Assembly: GCA_017480565.1 (NCBI GenBank)
Contig: JAFVAL010000022.1
Coordinates: 1 to 54,399 of the forward strand
Direction of reading: 5' to 3'
Source of the DNA: Lachnospiraceae bacterium
GTDB lineage: Bacteria; Bacillota; Clostridia; Lachnospirales; Lachnospiraceae
Length of the DNA: 54,399 nucleotides
Position 1 is the stretch's first letter, and each line of letters begins with the position of its first letter. The position numbers and the translations under genes were made by a program. The notes under the pieces are model-generated. The model was not told the origin of the DNA, did not search any database, and saw only the letters and a program-made list of their open reading frames with translations. This document shows, in pieces, positions 35,333 through 45,048 of the stretch.

Positions 35333-36331
35333 TCAGCCGACCTTCGGTCCTTTCGCCAAATGTTCACAGAGGATCTCCATGAACCGCACGCGGTCTCCTT
35401 TGTAAGCCACGCATGCATTTGGCGTAAACTCATATCCTCTTCTGTGATCCACGACCATCTGTCCGTCGCAGATCCCACCATTGATGTCGATGTCGCACTT
35501 CTCCATGCGAGACTCCATGATCACCGAAGGATCTAACGCCCAAGCCACCGCAAGCGCGTCATGGATTGGCTCTCCCTGGTCTGTTCTCCATCCCATAAAT
35601 GCACTCGCTTCGGTTCGCATCATGACAAGCTCTGCCGCAAGCTTCCCGGCCTCGGTTCCAAGACTCATCAGACGCTCGGCATCTTCTTTTAACAAGCCCG
35701 CAGAATGCGTCGCATTTAACGGAACAACCCGCACTTTCGCCCCGGAATCAAAGATAATCTTCGCGGCCTCCGGATCGTGGAAGAAATTCGCCTCCGCGAC
35801 CGGGCTTGCATTGCCCATGCCAACCGCACCGCCCATCAGCACGATCTCCTCAATGTTCGTTGCAATCGTCGGATCCATCCGAAGCGCCATCCCGATGTTG
35901 GTCATCGGCGCGGTCGGAATGATCGTCACCTTCTCCGGCGAATTCTTGATCGTCTCCACGATAAATGTCACCGCATGCTCTTTTTGCTTCTTGCTCGTCG
36001 CAGGAGGAATCGGCAGGGTATTCGGATGCATTTTCACAGTCTTACCGTCCTTCGTCTCCGACGTCTTATTCTTCGGATTATTCATCACACGTCCGACCGT
36101 CATCTCGCGCACCATCGGTCCCGGGCACCCCTGATACACCGGAATATCCGCGCCCAGAAGGTCCACCACCTGCAGCGTATTATTCACGCACGTCTCGACG
36201 TCTGAATTACCCCAGCTTACCGTGATGCCAAGGATATCAAACTTCCCGGATAAAATGGCAAGCAAAACCGCCACCGCATCATCCGATCCGGTGTCCACAT
36301 CCATGATCAGCTTTCTCTTTTTCTCTTCCAT
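35333..36331 (-). CDS. Inosine-uridine preferring nucleoside hydrolase family
   Basis: The 332-residue protein begins with the signature LIMDVDTGSDDAVAVLLAIL, whose aspartates bind calcium and the ribose, followed by GITVSWGNSDVETCVNN and LMGGAVGMGNASPVAEANFFHDPEAA. The family splits nucleosides into base and ribose for salvage, which fits the guaB gene upstream. ATG at 36331 follows AGAGG at seven bases. One oddity is a 50-residue Lys/Thr-rich stretch around NPKNKTSETKDGKTVKMHP. Confidence 0.9.
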   Translation of the reverse strand: MEEKKRKLIMDVDTGSDDAVAVLLAILSGKFDILGITVSWGNSDVETCVNNTLQVVDLLGADIPVYQGCPGPMVREMTVGRVMNNPKNKTSETKDGKTVKMHPNTLPIPPATSKKQKEHAVTFIVETIKNSPEKVTIIPTAPMTNIGMALRMDPTIATNIEEIVLMGGAVGMGNASPVAEANFFHDPEAAKIIFDSGAKVRVVPLNATHSAGLLKEDAERLMSLGTEAGKLAAELVMMRTEASAFMGWRTDQGEPIHDALAVAWALDPSVIMESRMEKCDIDINGGICDGQMVVDHRRGYEFTPNACVAYKGDRVRFMEILCEHLAKGPKVG

Positions 36332-36357
36332 ACATTTTCCTCTATCAAACAAAGATA

Positions 36358-36384
36358 GCCCTGCGCCTAAGCACAGGGCTTGTC
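36358..36384 (-). terminator. Terminator of guaB
   Basis: GCCCTGTGC and GCGCAGGGC form a near-perfect stem around TTAG on the minus strand, followed by TATCTTTGTTT. Confidence 0.7.
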
Positions 36385-36390
36385 TCCACC

Positions 36391-37875
<1,485 letters not shown>

Positions 37876-37902
37876 TTAAAACAGATATCTAAAAACCAAA
37901 CA

Positions 37903-37972
37903 AGCACAGGCTAAAAAGTGCCTGTGCTCGTTCACTTTTGGATAGACTACTACACCTCAGAATCATTGTCAA
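37903..37972 (-). promoter_or_regulatory. guaB promoter followed by attenuator-like hairpin
   Basis: On the minus strand TTGACA (37972-37967) and TAGTCT (37949-37944) are 17 bases apart. Just after the predicted start, AGCACAGGC (37928-37920) pairs with GCCTGTGCT (37911-37903) across eight bases, followed by TGTTTGGTTTTT. The hairpin is thus inside the guaB leader, 55 bases before its start codon. The alternative is that it terminates the upstream glnS message, which has no other visible terminator. Confidence 0.65.
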
Positions 37973-38068
37973 GTCTAAATTCAAGGGATATCCGCATTTC
38001 ATTTCTTTGTGGAAAAAACACCTCAATCCAATGTTTCTTGCCTTTAATATTGATGAATGATTCTCTTT

Positions 38069-39739
38069 TTATGCCGGCTTATATGAACTCTTCAGCGATA
38101 CAATCCGGTTAAACACGGGCTCTCCCGGCTTGGAATCTTTTCCGTCCACGCAGAAGAAACCATTTCGTAAGAACTGGAACGAATCGATGTCGTGTCCGAC
38201 TGCCTTTGCCTCTGCGAGGGCAGGCTCGACGTAGCAGTTGTCAAGCACGGTCAGGGAGTTCGGATTTAAGTTCACGGAGCCATCCTCGTTGTAGACGCCG
38301 AGCTCTTCGTTGACCAGATTCTCGTACAGGCGGACAGTCACTTTCTTTGCGGTCGAAGCCTCCACCCAGTGGATCGTTCCCTTGACCTTGCGGCCGGTAA
38401 AGCCGGAGCCGCTCTTCGTCTCTGGATCGTAGGTGCAGTGAATCACACTGACCTCACCGTTCTCATCAAGCTCGTAGCTGACACATTTCACGAAGTAAGC
38501 GTACATCAGACGCACTTCGTTGCCCGGGAAAAGTCTGAAATACTTCTTCGGCGGATCGATCATGAAGTCTTCTCTCTCAATCCAAAGCTCTCTGCTAAAT
38601 GGAACTTTACGGCTGCCAAGCGCTTCATTTTCCAGGTTGTTCGGCGCATCCAGATACTCAATCTGCCCTTCCGGATAGTTGTCGATGACAAGCTTGACCG
38701 GGTTTAATACCGCAAGCATTCTCGGTCTCTTGGTCTTTAAATCCTCACGGATGCAGTACTCAAGCATCGCATAATCCACGGAAGAATTGGCCTTCGAGAT
38801 GCCCGTCAGATCCATGAAAAGCTTTAAGCTCTCCGGCGTAAATCCTCGGCGGCGAAGCGCTGCGATCGTCACCAGTCTCGGATCATCCCAGCCATCCACA
38901 GTACCATTGTCCACCAGACGCTTGATGTAGCGCTTACCGGTGATGACGTTGGTCAGATACATCTTCGCAAATTCAATCTGCTGCGGCGGGTTCTCGTACT
39001 CAAGCTCCTGTACGACCCAGTTGTAGAGCGGTCTGTGATCCTCAAACTCCAGGGTACACAGCGAATGCGTCACACCCTCGACCGCATCCTCGATCGGATG
39101 CGCGAAATCGTACATCGGATAGATGCACCACTTATCGCCGGTGTTGTGATGGGTCATTCTCGCGATGCGGTAAATGACCGGATCACGCATGTTGATGTTA
39201 GGCGAAGCCATATCAATCTTCGCACGGAGCACCTTCGAACCATCCGGGAACTCTCCGTTCTTCATGCGCTCAAAGAGATCTAAGTTCTCCTCGATCGAAC
39301 GATTGCGGTAAGGGCTCTCCTTGCCAGGCTCGGTCAGCGTCCCGCGGTACTCGCGGATCTCGTCTGCCGTCAGATCGCAGACAAATGCCTTGCCCTTCTT
39401 GATCAGCTTGATCGCACCTTCATACATCGCATCAAAATAGTCCGAAGCAAAGTAGCAGCGATCCTCAAAATGTCCGCCAACCCAGTCAACATCTTCCTTG
39501 ATCGACTCGACAAACTCGGTCTTCTCCTTGGTCGGGTTGGTATCGTCAAAACGAAGATTGAACGTACCACCGTACTTCTGCGCCATTCCGTAGTTTAACA
39601 GAATCGACTTTGCATGTCCGATATGTAAATACCCGTTCGGCTCCGGAGGAAAGCGGGTGACAACCTTCTTCACCTTCCCCTCAGCCAGGTCCTTCTCGAT
39701 AATCTGCTCAATAAAATTTCTGGAGACAACTTCTTCCAT
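38069..39739 (-). CDS. glnS: Glutaminyl-tRNA synthetase
   Basis: The 556-residue class I synthetase has the nucleotide motif [29 protein letters not shown], the specificity region [21 protein letters not shown] and the beta-barrel anticodon-binding C-terminus. Its presence shows that Gln-tRNA can be made directly in this organism, unlike most Bacilli which use transamidation. AGGAAGG precedes the ATG. Confidence 0.96.
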   Translation of the reverse strand: MEEVVSRNFIEQIIEKDLAEGKVKKVVTRFPPEPNGYLHIGHAKSILLNYGMAQKYGGTFNLRFDDTNPTKEKTEFVESIKEDVDWVGGHFEDRCYFASDYFDAMYEGAIKLIKKGKAFVCDLTADEIREYRGTLTEPGKESPYRNRSIEENLDLFERMKNGEFPDGSKVLRAKIDMASPNINMRDPVIYRIARMTHHNTGDKWCIYPMYDFAHPIEDAVEGVTHSLCTLEFEDHRPLYNWVVQELEYENPPQQIEFAKMYLTNVITGKRYIKRLVDNGTVDGWDDPRLVTIAALRRRGFTPESLKLFMDLTGISKANSSVDYAMLEYCIREDLKTKRPRMLAVLNPVKLVIDNYPEGQIEYLDAPNNLENEALGSRKVPFSRELWIEREDFMIDPPKKYFRLFPGNEVRLMYAYFVKCVSYELDENGEVSVIHCTYDPETKSGSGFTGRKVKGTIHWVEASTAKKVTVRLYENLVNEELGVYNEDGSVNLNPNSLTVLDNCYVEPALAEAKAVGHDIDSFQFLRNGFFCVDGKDSKPGEPVFNRIVSLKSSYKPA

Positions 39740-39891
39740 GTCTTTAACCTTCCTAATCCATTTGCCCTATTGCTAGGTAAAATTTTACATTTGACATGGT
39801 AGCACATAATTTGCAATCTTTCAATGTTTCATTCGACTTTCCCGCAAAGAAGTGAGATAATGAAGGCATGACCTTGTGAAAGGAGTTTTCC

Positions 39892-41373
39892 ATGAGTACG
39901 AATACATCCAACCCTCGCATCGCAGGCGTCTTAATGCCGATCGCTTCCCTCCCCTCGAAGGAAGGCATCGGAAGCTTTGGCATGGAAGCCCGTACATTTG
40001 CGAGATATTTAAGCGAAGCCGGCGTCCGCATCTGGCAGATTCTGCCGCTAAATCCAGTCGGTTTCGGCAACTCCCCCTACCAGCCATTCTCGTCCTTCGC
40101 TGGCGATGAACATTATATCAGCCTCGCTTTGCTCTATGAAGAAGGGCTTCTTACTGAGAAGCCGGAGGCCTTTTTGCAAATGCATCCCTCCCGCATCGAT
40201 TACGAGTCGATGAAGCTCTTTAAAGAAGCGTATCTGCGTGAAGCAGCTGCAAATTTCTTCGCGAGAAGCCTTCTCCCGGCCGATTACGACGCATTTCTGG
40301 CACTCGACTGGGTTTATCCGTATGCGGTCTTTCGCGCGCTGAAAGCGCAAAATAATGGCCGTTCCTGGACCGAATGGCCGAAGGAGCAGCAAGGCTGGAT
40401 TTATGATCACGCCTACGACCTTTCGCACCTGACGGAAGAGATCAACTATCATCTGTTTGTGCAATACATGTTTCGCAAGCAGTGGGCTGCGCTCAAAAGT
40501 GACATCAACGCCCTGGGCATCGAAGTCATGGGCGATCTCCCATTCTACGTTGGGCTTGACTCGCTCGATGTCTGGATGCATCGCGAGGACTTTATGCTGG
40601 ATGAAAATAACCAGCCAGCTTTTGTTGCAGGCTGCCCGCCGGACGGCTTCTCTAAGGACGGTCAGCGCTGGGGCAATCCGGTCTATGACTGGGATCACAT
40701 GCAGGAAGATGGCTTCTCTTTCTGGGTCAACCGTCTCCGCTACAGCAATGAACTCTACGACATCCTTAGGATCGATCATTTCCGCGCTTTCGATACCTAC
40801 TGGAAGATCCCCGCACAAGATCCTACCGCCCGTTCAGGCAAGTGGATCGAAGCCCCTGGCTATGCGCTGTTTGAGACCGCATTTGCAGAGATTCCAAACC
40901 TCCATGTCATCGCGGAAGACCTCGGAAGCGAGCTGCGTCCGGAACTCTTTGAATTGCTTGACCACTTTGGCCTGATTGGCATGAATGTTGCGCTCTACAC
41001 GATTTCAAATGATTGGGAAAGCCCCAAAAAGCATCAGCTCATCTACTCTTCCACCCACGACACGAACACCGTGCGCGGCTGGTATGACGGGATGGATGCG
41101 CACTGGAAAAGCGACTTTCTGCGAAGACTCCGCCCTTACGGCAAGCTTTTTGACCCTGTCTCTAAAAAGATGCTTCGCTACGTCTTTGGCTCGGTCTGTG
41201 ACTACGCGATCGCACCCTTGGCAGACATCTTAAACCTTCCGGAGGAAGGCACAATCAACCATCCAGGCACGGTCGGAAGCCCGAACTGGGAGTGGCGGAT
41301 CGATGACTTTACCGCGGTGCGAGTACATTTGCGTGCGCTAAAAAAGCTGCTTGAAGAGACTAGGCGCGTTTGA
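39892..41373 (+). CDS. malQ: 4-alpha-glucanotransferase (GH77, amylomaltase)
   Basis: The 493-residue cytoplasmic enzyme shows the start GVLMPIASLPSKEGIGSFG, IWQILPLNPVGFGNSPYQP, PFYVGLDSLDVW, the nucleophile Asp in ILRIDHFRAF, the acid/base Glu in VIAEDLGSE and the third Asp in STHDTNTVRGW. It rearranges imported maltodextrins for phosphorolysis. GAAAGGAG precedes the ATG. It lies 3 kb from the ABC importer genes on the opposite strand. Confidence 0.96.
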   Translation: MSTNTSNPRIAGVLMPIASLPSKEGIGSFGMEARTFARYLSEAGVRIWQILPLNPVGFGNSPYQPFSSFAGDEHYISLALLYEEGLLTEKPEAFLQMHPSRIDYESMKLFKEAYLREAAANFFARSLLPADYDAFLALDWVYPYAVFRALKAQNNGRSWTEWPKEQQGWIYDHAYDLSHLTEEINYHLFVQYMFRKQWAALKSDINALGIEVMGDLPFYVGLDSLDVWMHREDFMLDENNQPAFVAGCPPDGFSKDGQRWGNPVYDWDHMQEDGFSFWVNRLRYSNELYDILRIDHFRAFDTYWKIPAQDPTARSGKWIEAPGYALFETAFAEIPNLHVIAEDLGSELRPELFELLDHFGLIGMNVALYTISNDWESPKKHQLIYSSTHDTNTVRGWYDGMDAHWKSDFLRRLRPYGKLFDPVSKKMLRYVFGSVCDYAIAPLADILNLPEEGTINHPGTVGSPNWEWRIDDFTAVRVHLRALKKLLEETRRV

Positions 41374-41435
41374 GTCGTTGACATTTTGCTTTATAAGGTT
41401 ACAATTGCCTTTAGAAAATAACAAAGGAGAGGTCT

Positions 41436-42371
41436 ATGCTTACTCAAAAATTAATCGATACGTTACTGGACGGCAGACTGACAGACCAACAAACATTTGT
41501 CTGCGGCAATTATCGCGGTTACTATCTTCTGCTTCAGCAGGTCTATGGCAAGGCAGCGCCTTATGCCCTGACTCTTCATGCACATGCGGAACACGATCCG
41601 GGCAATGCTTCCTTGGCTGCACAGCTCAACACTATTAAGCTTGCCAGCAAAAACTTAAAGGAAGTGGAAGTAGGCCCGTATGCATGCACCCTGTATCTGC
41701 AAGCTGCCACATTAAAAAAGCTTGTCGCTGTCATCAATGAGATTGTTCCTCAGATTACATCCTATCTGGAGACCGGAAACTATCGCACCGGCTGTGCCAA
41801 CTGCGGCAAAGAGGCAGATCTTGCCAACTACTGCATCAATGGCTGGAACACGTATCTTTGTTCTGATTGTGCCAATGAAGTCGCTGCGCAGCTAGAAGAA
41901 AACAAGGCATACGTGCAGGCGCAAAACTCCAATATCATCGCTGGCGCTGTTGGCGCATTTCTTGGTGCCTTGGTTGGTGCAGCGGTCTATGTACTGATGT
42001 ATCGACTCGGATATATCTCCGCACTCGGCGGACTTGTCATGGCAGTCCTTGCACTGCTCTTATACGAGAAGTTTGGCGGATGCCTGGATAAGAAAGGTGT
42101 CATCTGCTGCATCGTCATCCTGGTTTTGATGGTCTACGTAAGCAATCGCCTCGCTTGGGCCTGGGAAGCCTACGATGCACTGAAGGACTATGGCTGGTCC
42201 TTCACGGATTGCTTCCGCGATCTGAGCTACATTCTTGAAGAAAGCGAGCTCACAGGCTCCTTCTATAAAGATCTTGCCATCGGACTTGCATTCACAGCGC
42301 TAGGCGCGGCAAGAAAGATCATCGATGCGTTCCGTCAAAGCTCCGGAAGCTATACCATGGTAAAGAAGTGA
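41436..42371 (+). CDS. Uncharacterised membrane protein with treble-clef-like cysteines
   Basis: The 311-residue protein is not assigned to a known family. The N-terminal half (1-118) is soluble. A four-cysteine motif follows (CANCGK, YLCSDCANE), probably binding zinc. Three or four membrane helices come next (NIIAGAVGAFLGALVGAAVYVL, ISALGGLVMAVLALLLY, VICCIVILVLMVYV), with a possible fifth near the C-terminus. The arrangement recalls membrane proteins with a small zinc ribbon placed before the helices. AAAGGAGAGG precedes the ATG and a strong terminator follows. It might be co-transcribed with malQ. Confidence 0.75.
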   Translation: MLTQKLIDTLLDGRLTDQQTFVCGNYRGYYLLLQQVYGKAAPYALTLHAHAEHDPGNASLAAQLNTIKLASKNLKEVEVGPYACTLYLQAATLKKLVAVINEIVPQITSYLETGNYRTGCANCGKEADLANYCINGWNTYLCSDCANEVAAQLEENKAYVQAQNSNIIAGAVGAFLGALVGAAVYVLMYRLGYISALGGLVMAVLALLLYEKFGGCLDKKGVICCIVILVLMVYVSNRLAWAWEAYDALKDYGWSFTDCFRDLSYILEESELTGSFYKDLAIGLAFTALGAARKIIDAFRQSSGSYTMVKK

Positions 42372-42387
42372 TAGGCTAACATGACGC

Positions 42388-42424
42388 AGGCAGAGATTGC
42401 CACAGCAATCTCTGCCTGTTTTTT
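42388..42424 (+). terminator. Terminator after the zinc-motif membrane protein gene
   Basis: GGCAGAGATTGC and GCAATCTCTGCC pair perfectly around CACA, followed by TGTTTTTTG. Confidence 0.93.
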
Positions 42425-42475
42425 GATGTTTAGAACGTGATCTGTGCAGTCATATGAGCGACTCGCTAGCTAGAA

Positions 42476-42825
42476 TTGATCCATGCTTGGTGTTTTCGTC
42501 CTATTGGATAAACATACAATTTCATTCTTGGCGTCTTTTGATCTCGGACCATGAATTCTTCACAAAAGGATAAAGCGAGTAGGATGTCTTTTTCTGCACC
42601 TTGATCTTGAAAGCAAGTTTCTCACAGAATGGATAAAACAAGCTTTCTTCCTTAAAACGGGGATTGATCAAAAAGACAATTCTTGCCTTAATTGGATAAA
42701 GCTTCCTCAAGGCACCTCTTGCACGCTTGATCCTTCTTCCGTGTTTTTGTTTTATTAGATCAACCCAAAGGCTCAGACAAGAAAGCAAGTTATCCAAAAG
42801 CAAGGAAAAGACGTGGAGAGATCAA
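42476..42825. repeat. Phased array of TTGATC and GGATAAA motifs, 62-63 bp period
   Basis: TTGATC occurs at 42476, 42538, 42601, 42664 and 42727; GGATAAA at 42506, 42568, 42631 and 42694. Distances within a unit are always 24 bases from TTGATC to GGATAAA and 25 or 26 back to the next TTGATC, while the intervening sequences differ. After 42750 the motifs continue in the opposite orientation (AGATCAA at 42757 and 42819, TTATCC at 42790). On the minus strand one frame (42819-42522, no ATG) reads as 21-residue repeats starting Y-P-(I/F). A one-base loss at 42513-42537 breaks that frame, so it may be a decayed repeat protein. Confidence 0.8.
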
Positions 42826-42923
42826 TTTTCCTGCGCCCAAGCCCGCCAAGCACATAGGCCGCCGCCCGCTTCGCGTAGGCAGGCGCCGTAGCCTCGCAGA
42901 ACCTCACTCCGCTCGGTTCTACA

Positions 42924-42945
42924 GGCTCGCGTTGCTCCGCCTGAA
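42924..42945 (-). repeat. Post-terminator repeat element shared with 5588-5609
   Basis: Read on the minus strand this 22-base block starts TTCAGGCGGAGCAACGCG and differs by one base from the block at 5588-5609. Both directly follow the T-run of a terminator read in the same direction. The surrounding 42835-42945 segment contains more small hairpins and no gene. Confidence 0.8.
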
Positions 42946-42946
42946 A

Positions 42947-43003
42947 TAAAAAACAATCCCAGATGCTTGAGAATAAATTCTCGCATCTGGGATTGTTTTT
43001 TTA
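42947..43003. terminator. Long terminator of the maltodextrin importer operon
   Basis: ACAATCCCAGATGC (42953-42966) pairs with GCATCTGGGATTGT (42983-42996), and an inner GAGAAT/ATTCTC stem extends it. A-runs and T-runs flank both sides, so it can stop transcription in either direction. Confidence 0.92.
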
Positions 43004-43025
43004 TTTCGCGGCCTCTATCGCGCAC

Positions 43026-44150
43026 TTATGCGTAGATCAAGTTCAACTCGCTCTCTTTATCAAAGAAGTGCATAATCTTGCTCTCAAAGGCAAGGTTGAC
43101 TTTCTTGCCCTGCTTTAAGCTTTCTCTCTGCTCGTTGGTGAGGTTCATGGTAGGTACGCGAACCACGAGTCTGGTTCCGTCCTCGGTGTACACATGTAAA
43201 TGTACCTCAGAACCCATCATCTCGTTGACTTCCAGCGTGCAAGGGATTGTGCCATCAGTGCTTTCGCTGAGCACGATGTGCTCCGGACGTGCGCCTAATA
43301 CGATGTCGCCGGGCTCTACCTGCTTTGCTGCAAGCTCTTCGCCCTTTGCATCGTCAACAGGCATCTTCACGCCAAACGGATGTACATAGTACTTTCCATT
43401 CTCTTTCGTGAGCTTGGTGTTGATGAAGTTCATCTGCGGTGCGCCGATGAAGCCTGCTACGAACAGATTGTTCGGGCGGTCAAATACTTCTGCCGGTGTA
43501 CCAACCTGCATGATGTAGCCATCCTTCATGATGACAATACGATCGCCCAAAGTCATAGCCTCGGTCTGGTCATGGGTGACATAGACGAAGGTGGTATCTA
43601 ACTTCTGACGCAGTAAGATGATCTCAGCTCTCATCTGGTTACGAAGCTTCGCATCCAGGTTAGAAAGAGGCTCATCCATCAGGAAGACCTTCGAATCACG
43701 AACCATGGCACGGCCGATCGCAACACGCTGTCTCTGGCCACCGGATAATGCTCTCGGCTTTCTGGTCAGATACTCGGTGATGCCAAGAATCTCAGCAGCA
43801 TTGGTGACCTTATCATAAATGACATCCTCCGGTACCTTCTGTAAACGAAGGGAGAATGCGATGTTATCATAAACGGTCATATGCGGATACAGTGCATAGT
43901 TCTGGAAAACCATGGCAATGTTTCTGTCCTTCGGCTGTAAGTCATTGACGACCTCGCCGTCGATCTCTACGGTACCGCCGGAGATCTCTTCCAGACCTGC
44001 GATCATACGAAGCGTTGTGCTCTTGCCGCAGCCGGAAGGTCCTACAAATACAACAAACTCTTTGTCCTTGATATCCAGATTAAAGTCATGGACGGCAACG
44101 ACGTTATTATCGTAAACTTTCTTTACGTCGGTTAATTTTACGTTAGCCAT
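43026..44150 (-). CDS. msmK: Sugar ABC transporter ATP-binding protein (MsmK/UgpC type)
   Basis: The 374-residue ATPase has Walker A GPSGCGKST, signature LSGGQRQRVAIGRAM, Walker B VFLMDEPLSNLD, and a C-terminal OB-type regulatory domain (GARPEHIVL, VHLHVYTEDG). It energises CUT1-class sugar importers and often serves several of them. ATG at 44150 follows AAGGAG at nine bases. It closes the malE-malF-malG-msmK operon. Confidence 0.93.
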   Translation of the reverse strand: MANVKLTDVKKVYDNNVVAVHDFNLDIKDKEFVVFVGPSGCGKSTTLRMIAGLEEISGGTVEIDGEVVNDLQPKDRNIAMVFQNYALYPHMTVYDNIAFSLRLQKVPEDVIYDKVTNAAEILGITEYLTRKPRALSGGQRQRVAIGRAMVRDSKVFLMDEPLSNLDAKLRNQMRAEIILLRQKLDTTFVYVTHDQTEAMTLGDRIVIMKDGYIMQVGTPAEVFDRPNNLFVAGFIGAPQMNFINTKLTKENGKYYVHPFGVKMPVDDAKGEELAAKQVEPGDIVLGARPEHIVLSESTDGTIPCTLEVNEMMGSEVHLHVYTEDGTRLVVRVPTMNLTNEQRESLKQGKKVNLAFESKIMHFFDKESELNLIYA

Positions 44151-44175
44151 TAATCTCAACTCCTTCCTTTCATCG

Positions 44176-45048
44176 TTAGCCCTTAACGGCTCCGCCGGTG
44201 ACGCCTTCTACGTAATACCTCTGTAAGCACATGAATAAGATTGTAACAGGCAAGGCAACAACAACACCGCCTGCGCAGAATGTGGTATACCAGCTGGTGA
44301 TCATATCCTTGTTCAGCCAGTTATACATACCGACGGCCACGTTCATACCGGCCGAGGTACCAAAGGAAATGTAGCGGGCAAATACGAAATCGCCCCAAGG
44401 TGCCATGAAGGCTGTCAAGATGGTGTAAATAACGATCGGCTTCGCCAGAGGCAGGATGATCTTGGTTAAGACCTGAGCTCTGGTCGCGCCATCCACTCTC
44501 GCTGCTTCATCCAGAGACTTCGGAATCGTATCGAAGAAGCCCTTGGATACGTAGTAGCCCATACCGGAGGAAGCCACATAGACTAAGATCAAGCCAGGAA
44601 CTGCATTTGCCTGGGTCATGCCCAGATCCTTCAGTACACGGTAGAGGATAATCATGGTAAGCATTCCGGGGAACATGCCAAGGATCAGCATGAACTGCAT
44701 CAGAGCCTTACGCATTTTAAAACGGAATCTGGAGAGTGTGTAACTCATACAAAGAACGATGATGGTCTGAATCACTGCCACTGCCACCGCAATGATAAAT
44801 GTATTCAGATACCACTTCGTAAAGTCAGAGTGGAACAGACGCACATAATTGTCGAGGCCCCACTGCTGAGGGATAACATAACCTACCTGCCAGGTGGACT
44901 CCACACGGAATGACTGCAACACGATGCAGATAAACGGTGCCAGCCAAATGATCGAAATGAAGATCAGCAGGATGTAAATAATCGTATTACTGATGCGGGC
45001 AGAGGCTTTTAAGCCCATGTGCCGCTTCGGGGTCTGATTCGTACTCAT
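44176..45048 (-). CDS. malG: Maltodextrin ABC transporter permease, MalG type
   Basis: The 290-residue membrane protein has six helices and the EAA loop DEAARVDGATRAQVLTKI that contacts the ATPase. It begins within the stop codon of malF (TAATG), so the two subunits are translationally coupled. It forms the importer channel together with MalF. Confidence 0.92.
   Translation of the reverse strand: MSTNQTPKRHMGLKASARISNTIIYILLIFISIIWLAPFICIVLQSFRVESTWQVGYVIPQQWGLDNYVRLFHSDFTKWYLNTFIIAVAVAVIQTIIVLCMSYTLSRFRFKMRKALMQFMLILGMFPGMLTMIILYRVLKDLGMTQANAVPGLILVYVASSGMGYYVSKGFFDTIPKSLDEAARVDGATRAQVLTKIILPLAKPIVIYTILTAFMAPWGDFVFARYISFGTSAGMNVAVGMYNWLNKDMITSWYTTFCAGGVVVALPVTILFMCLQRYYVEGVTGGAVKG

Noticed and set aside
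40048-40818. A 256-codon minus-strand frame inside malQ
   Set aside because: It is antisense to catalytic motifs of GH77; no start signals.
42476-42825. CRISPR array
   Set aside because: Regularly spaced units look CRISPR-like at first, but the constant parts are only 6-7 bases and no cas gene is in the window.
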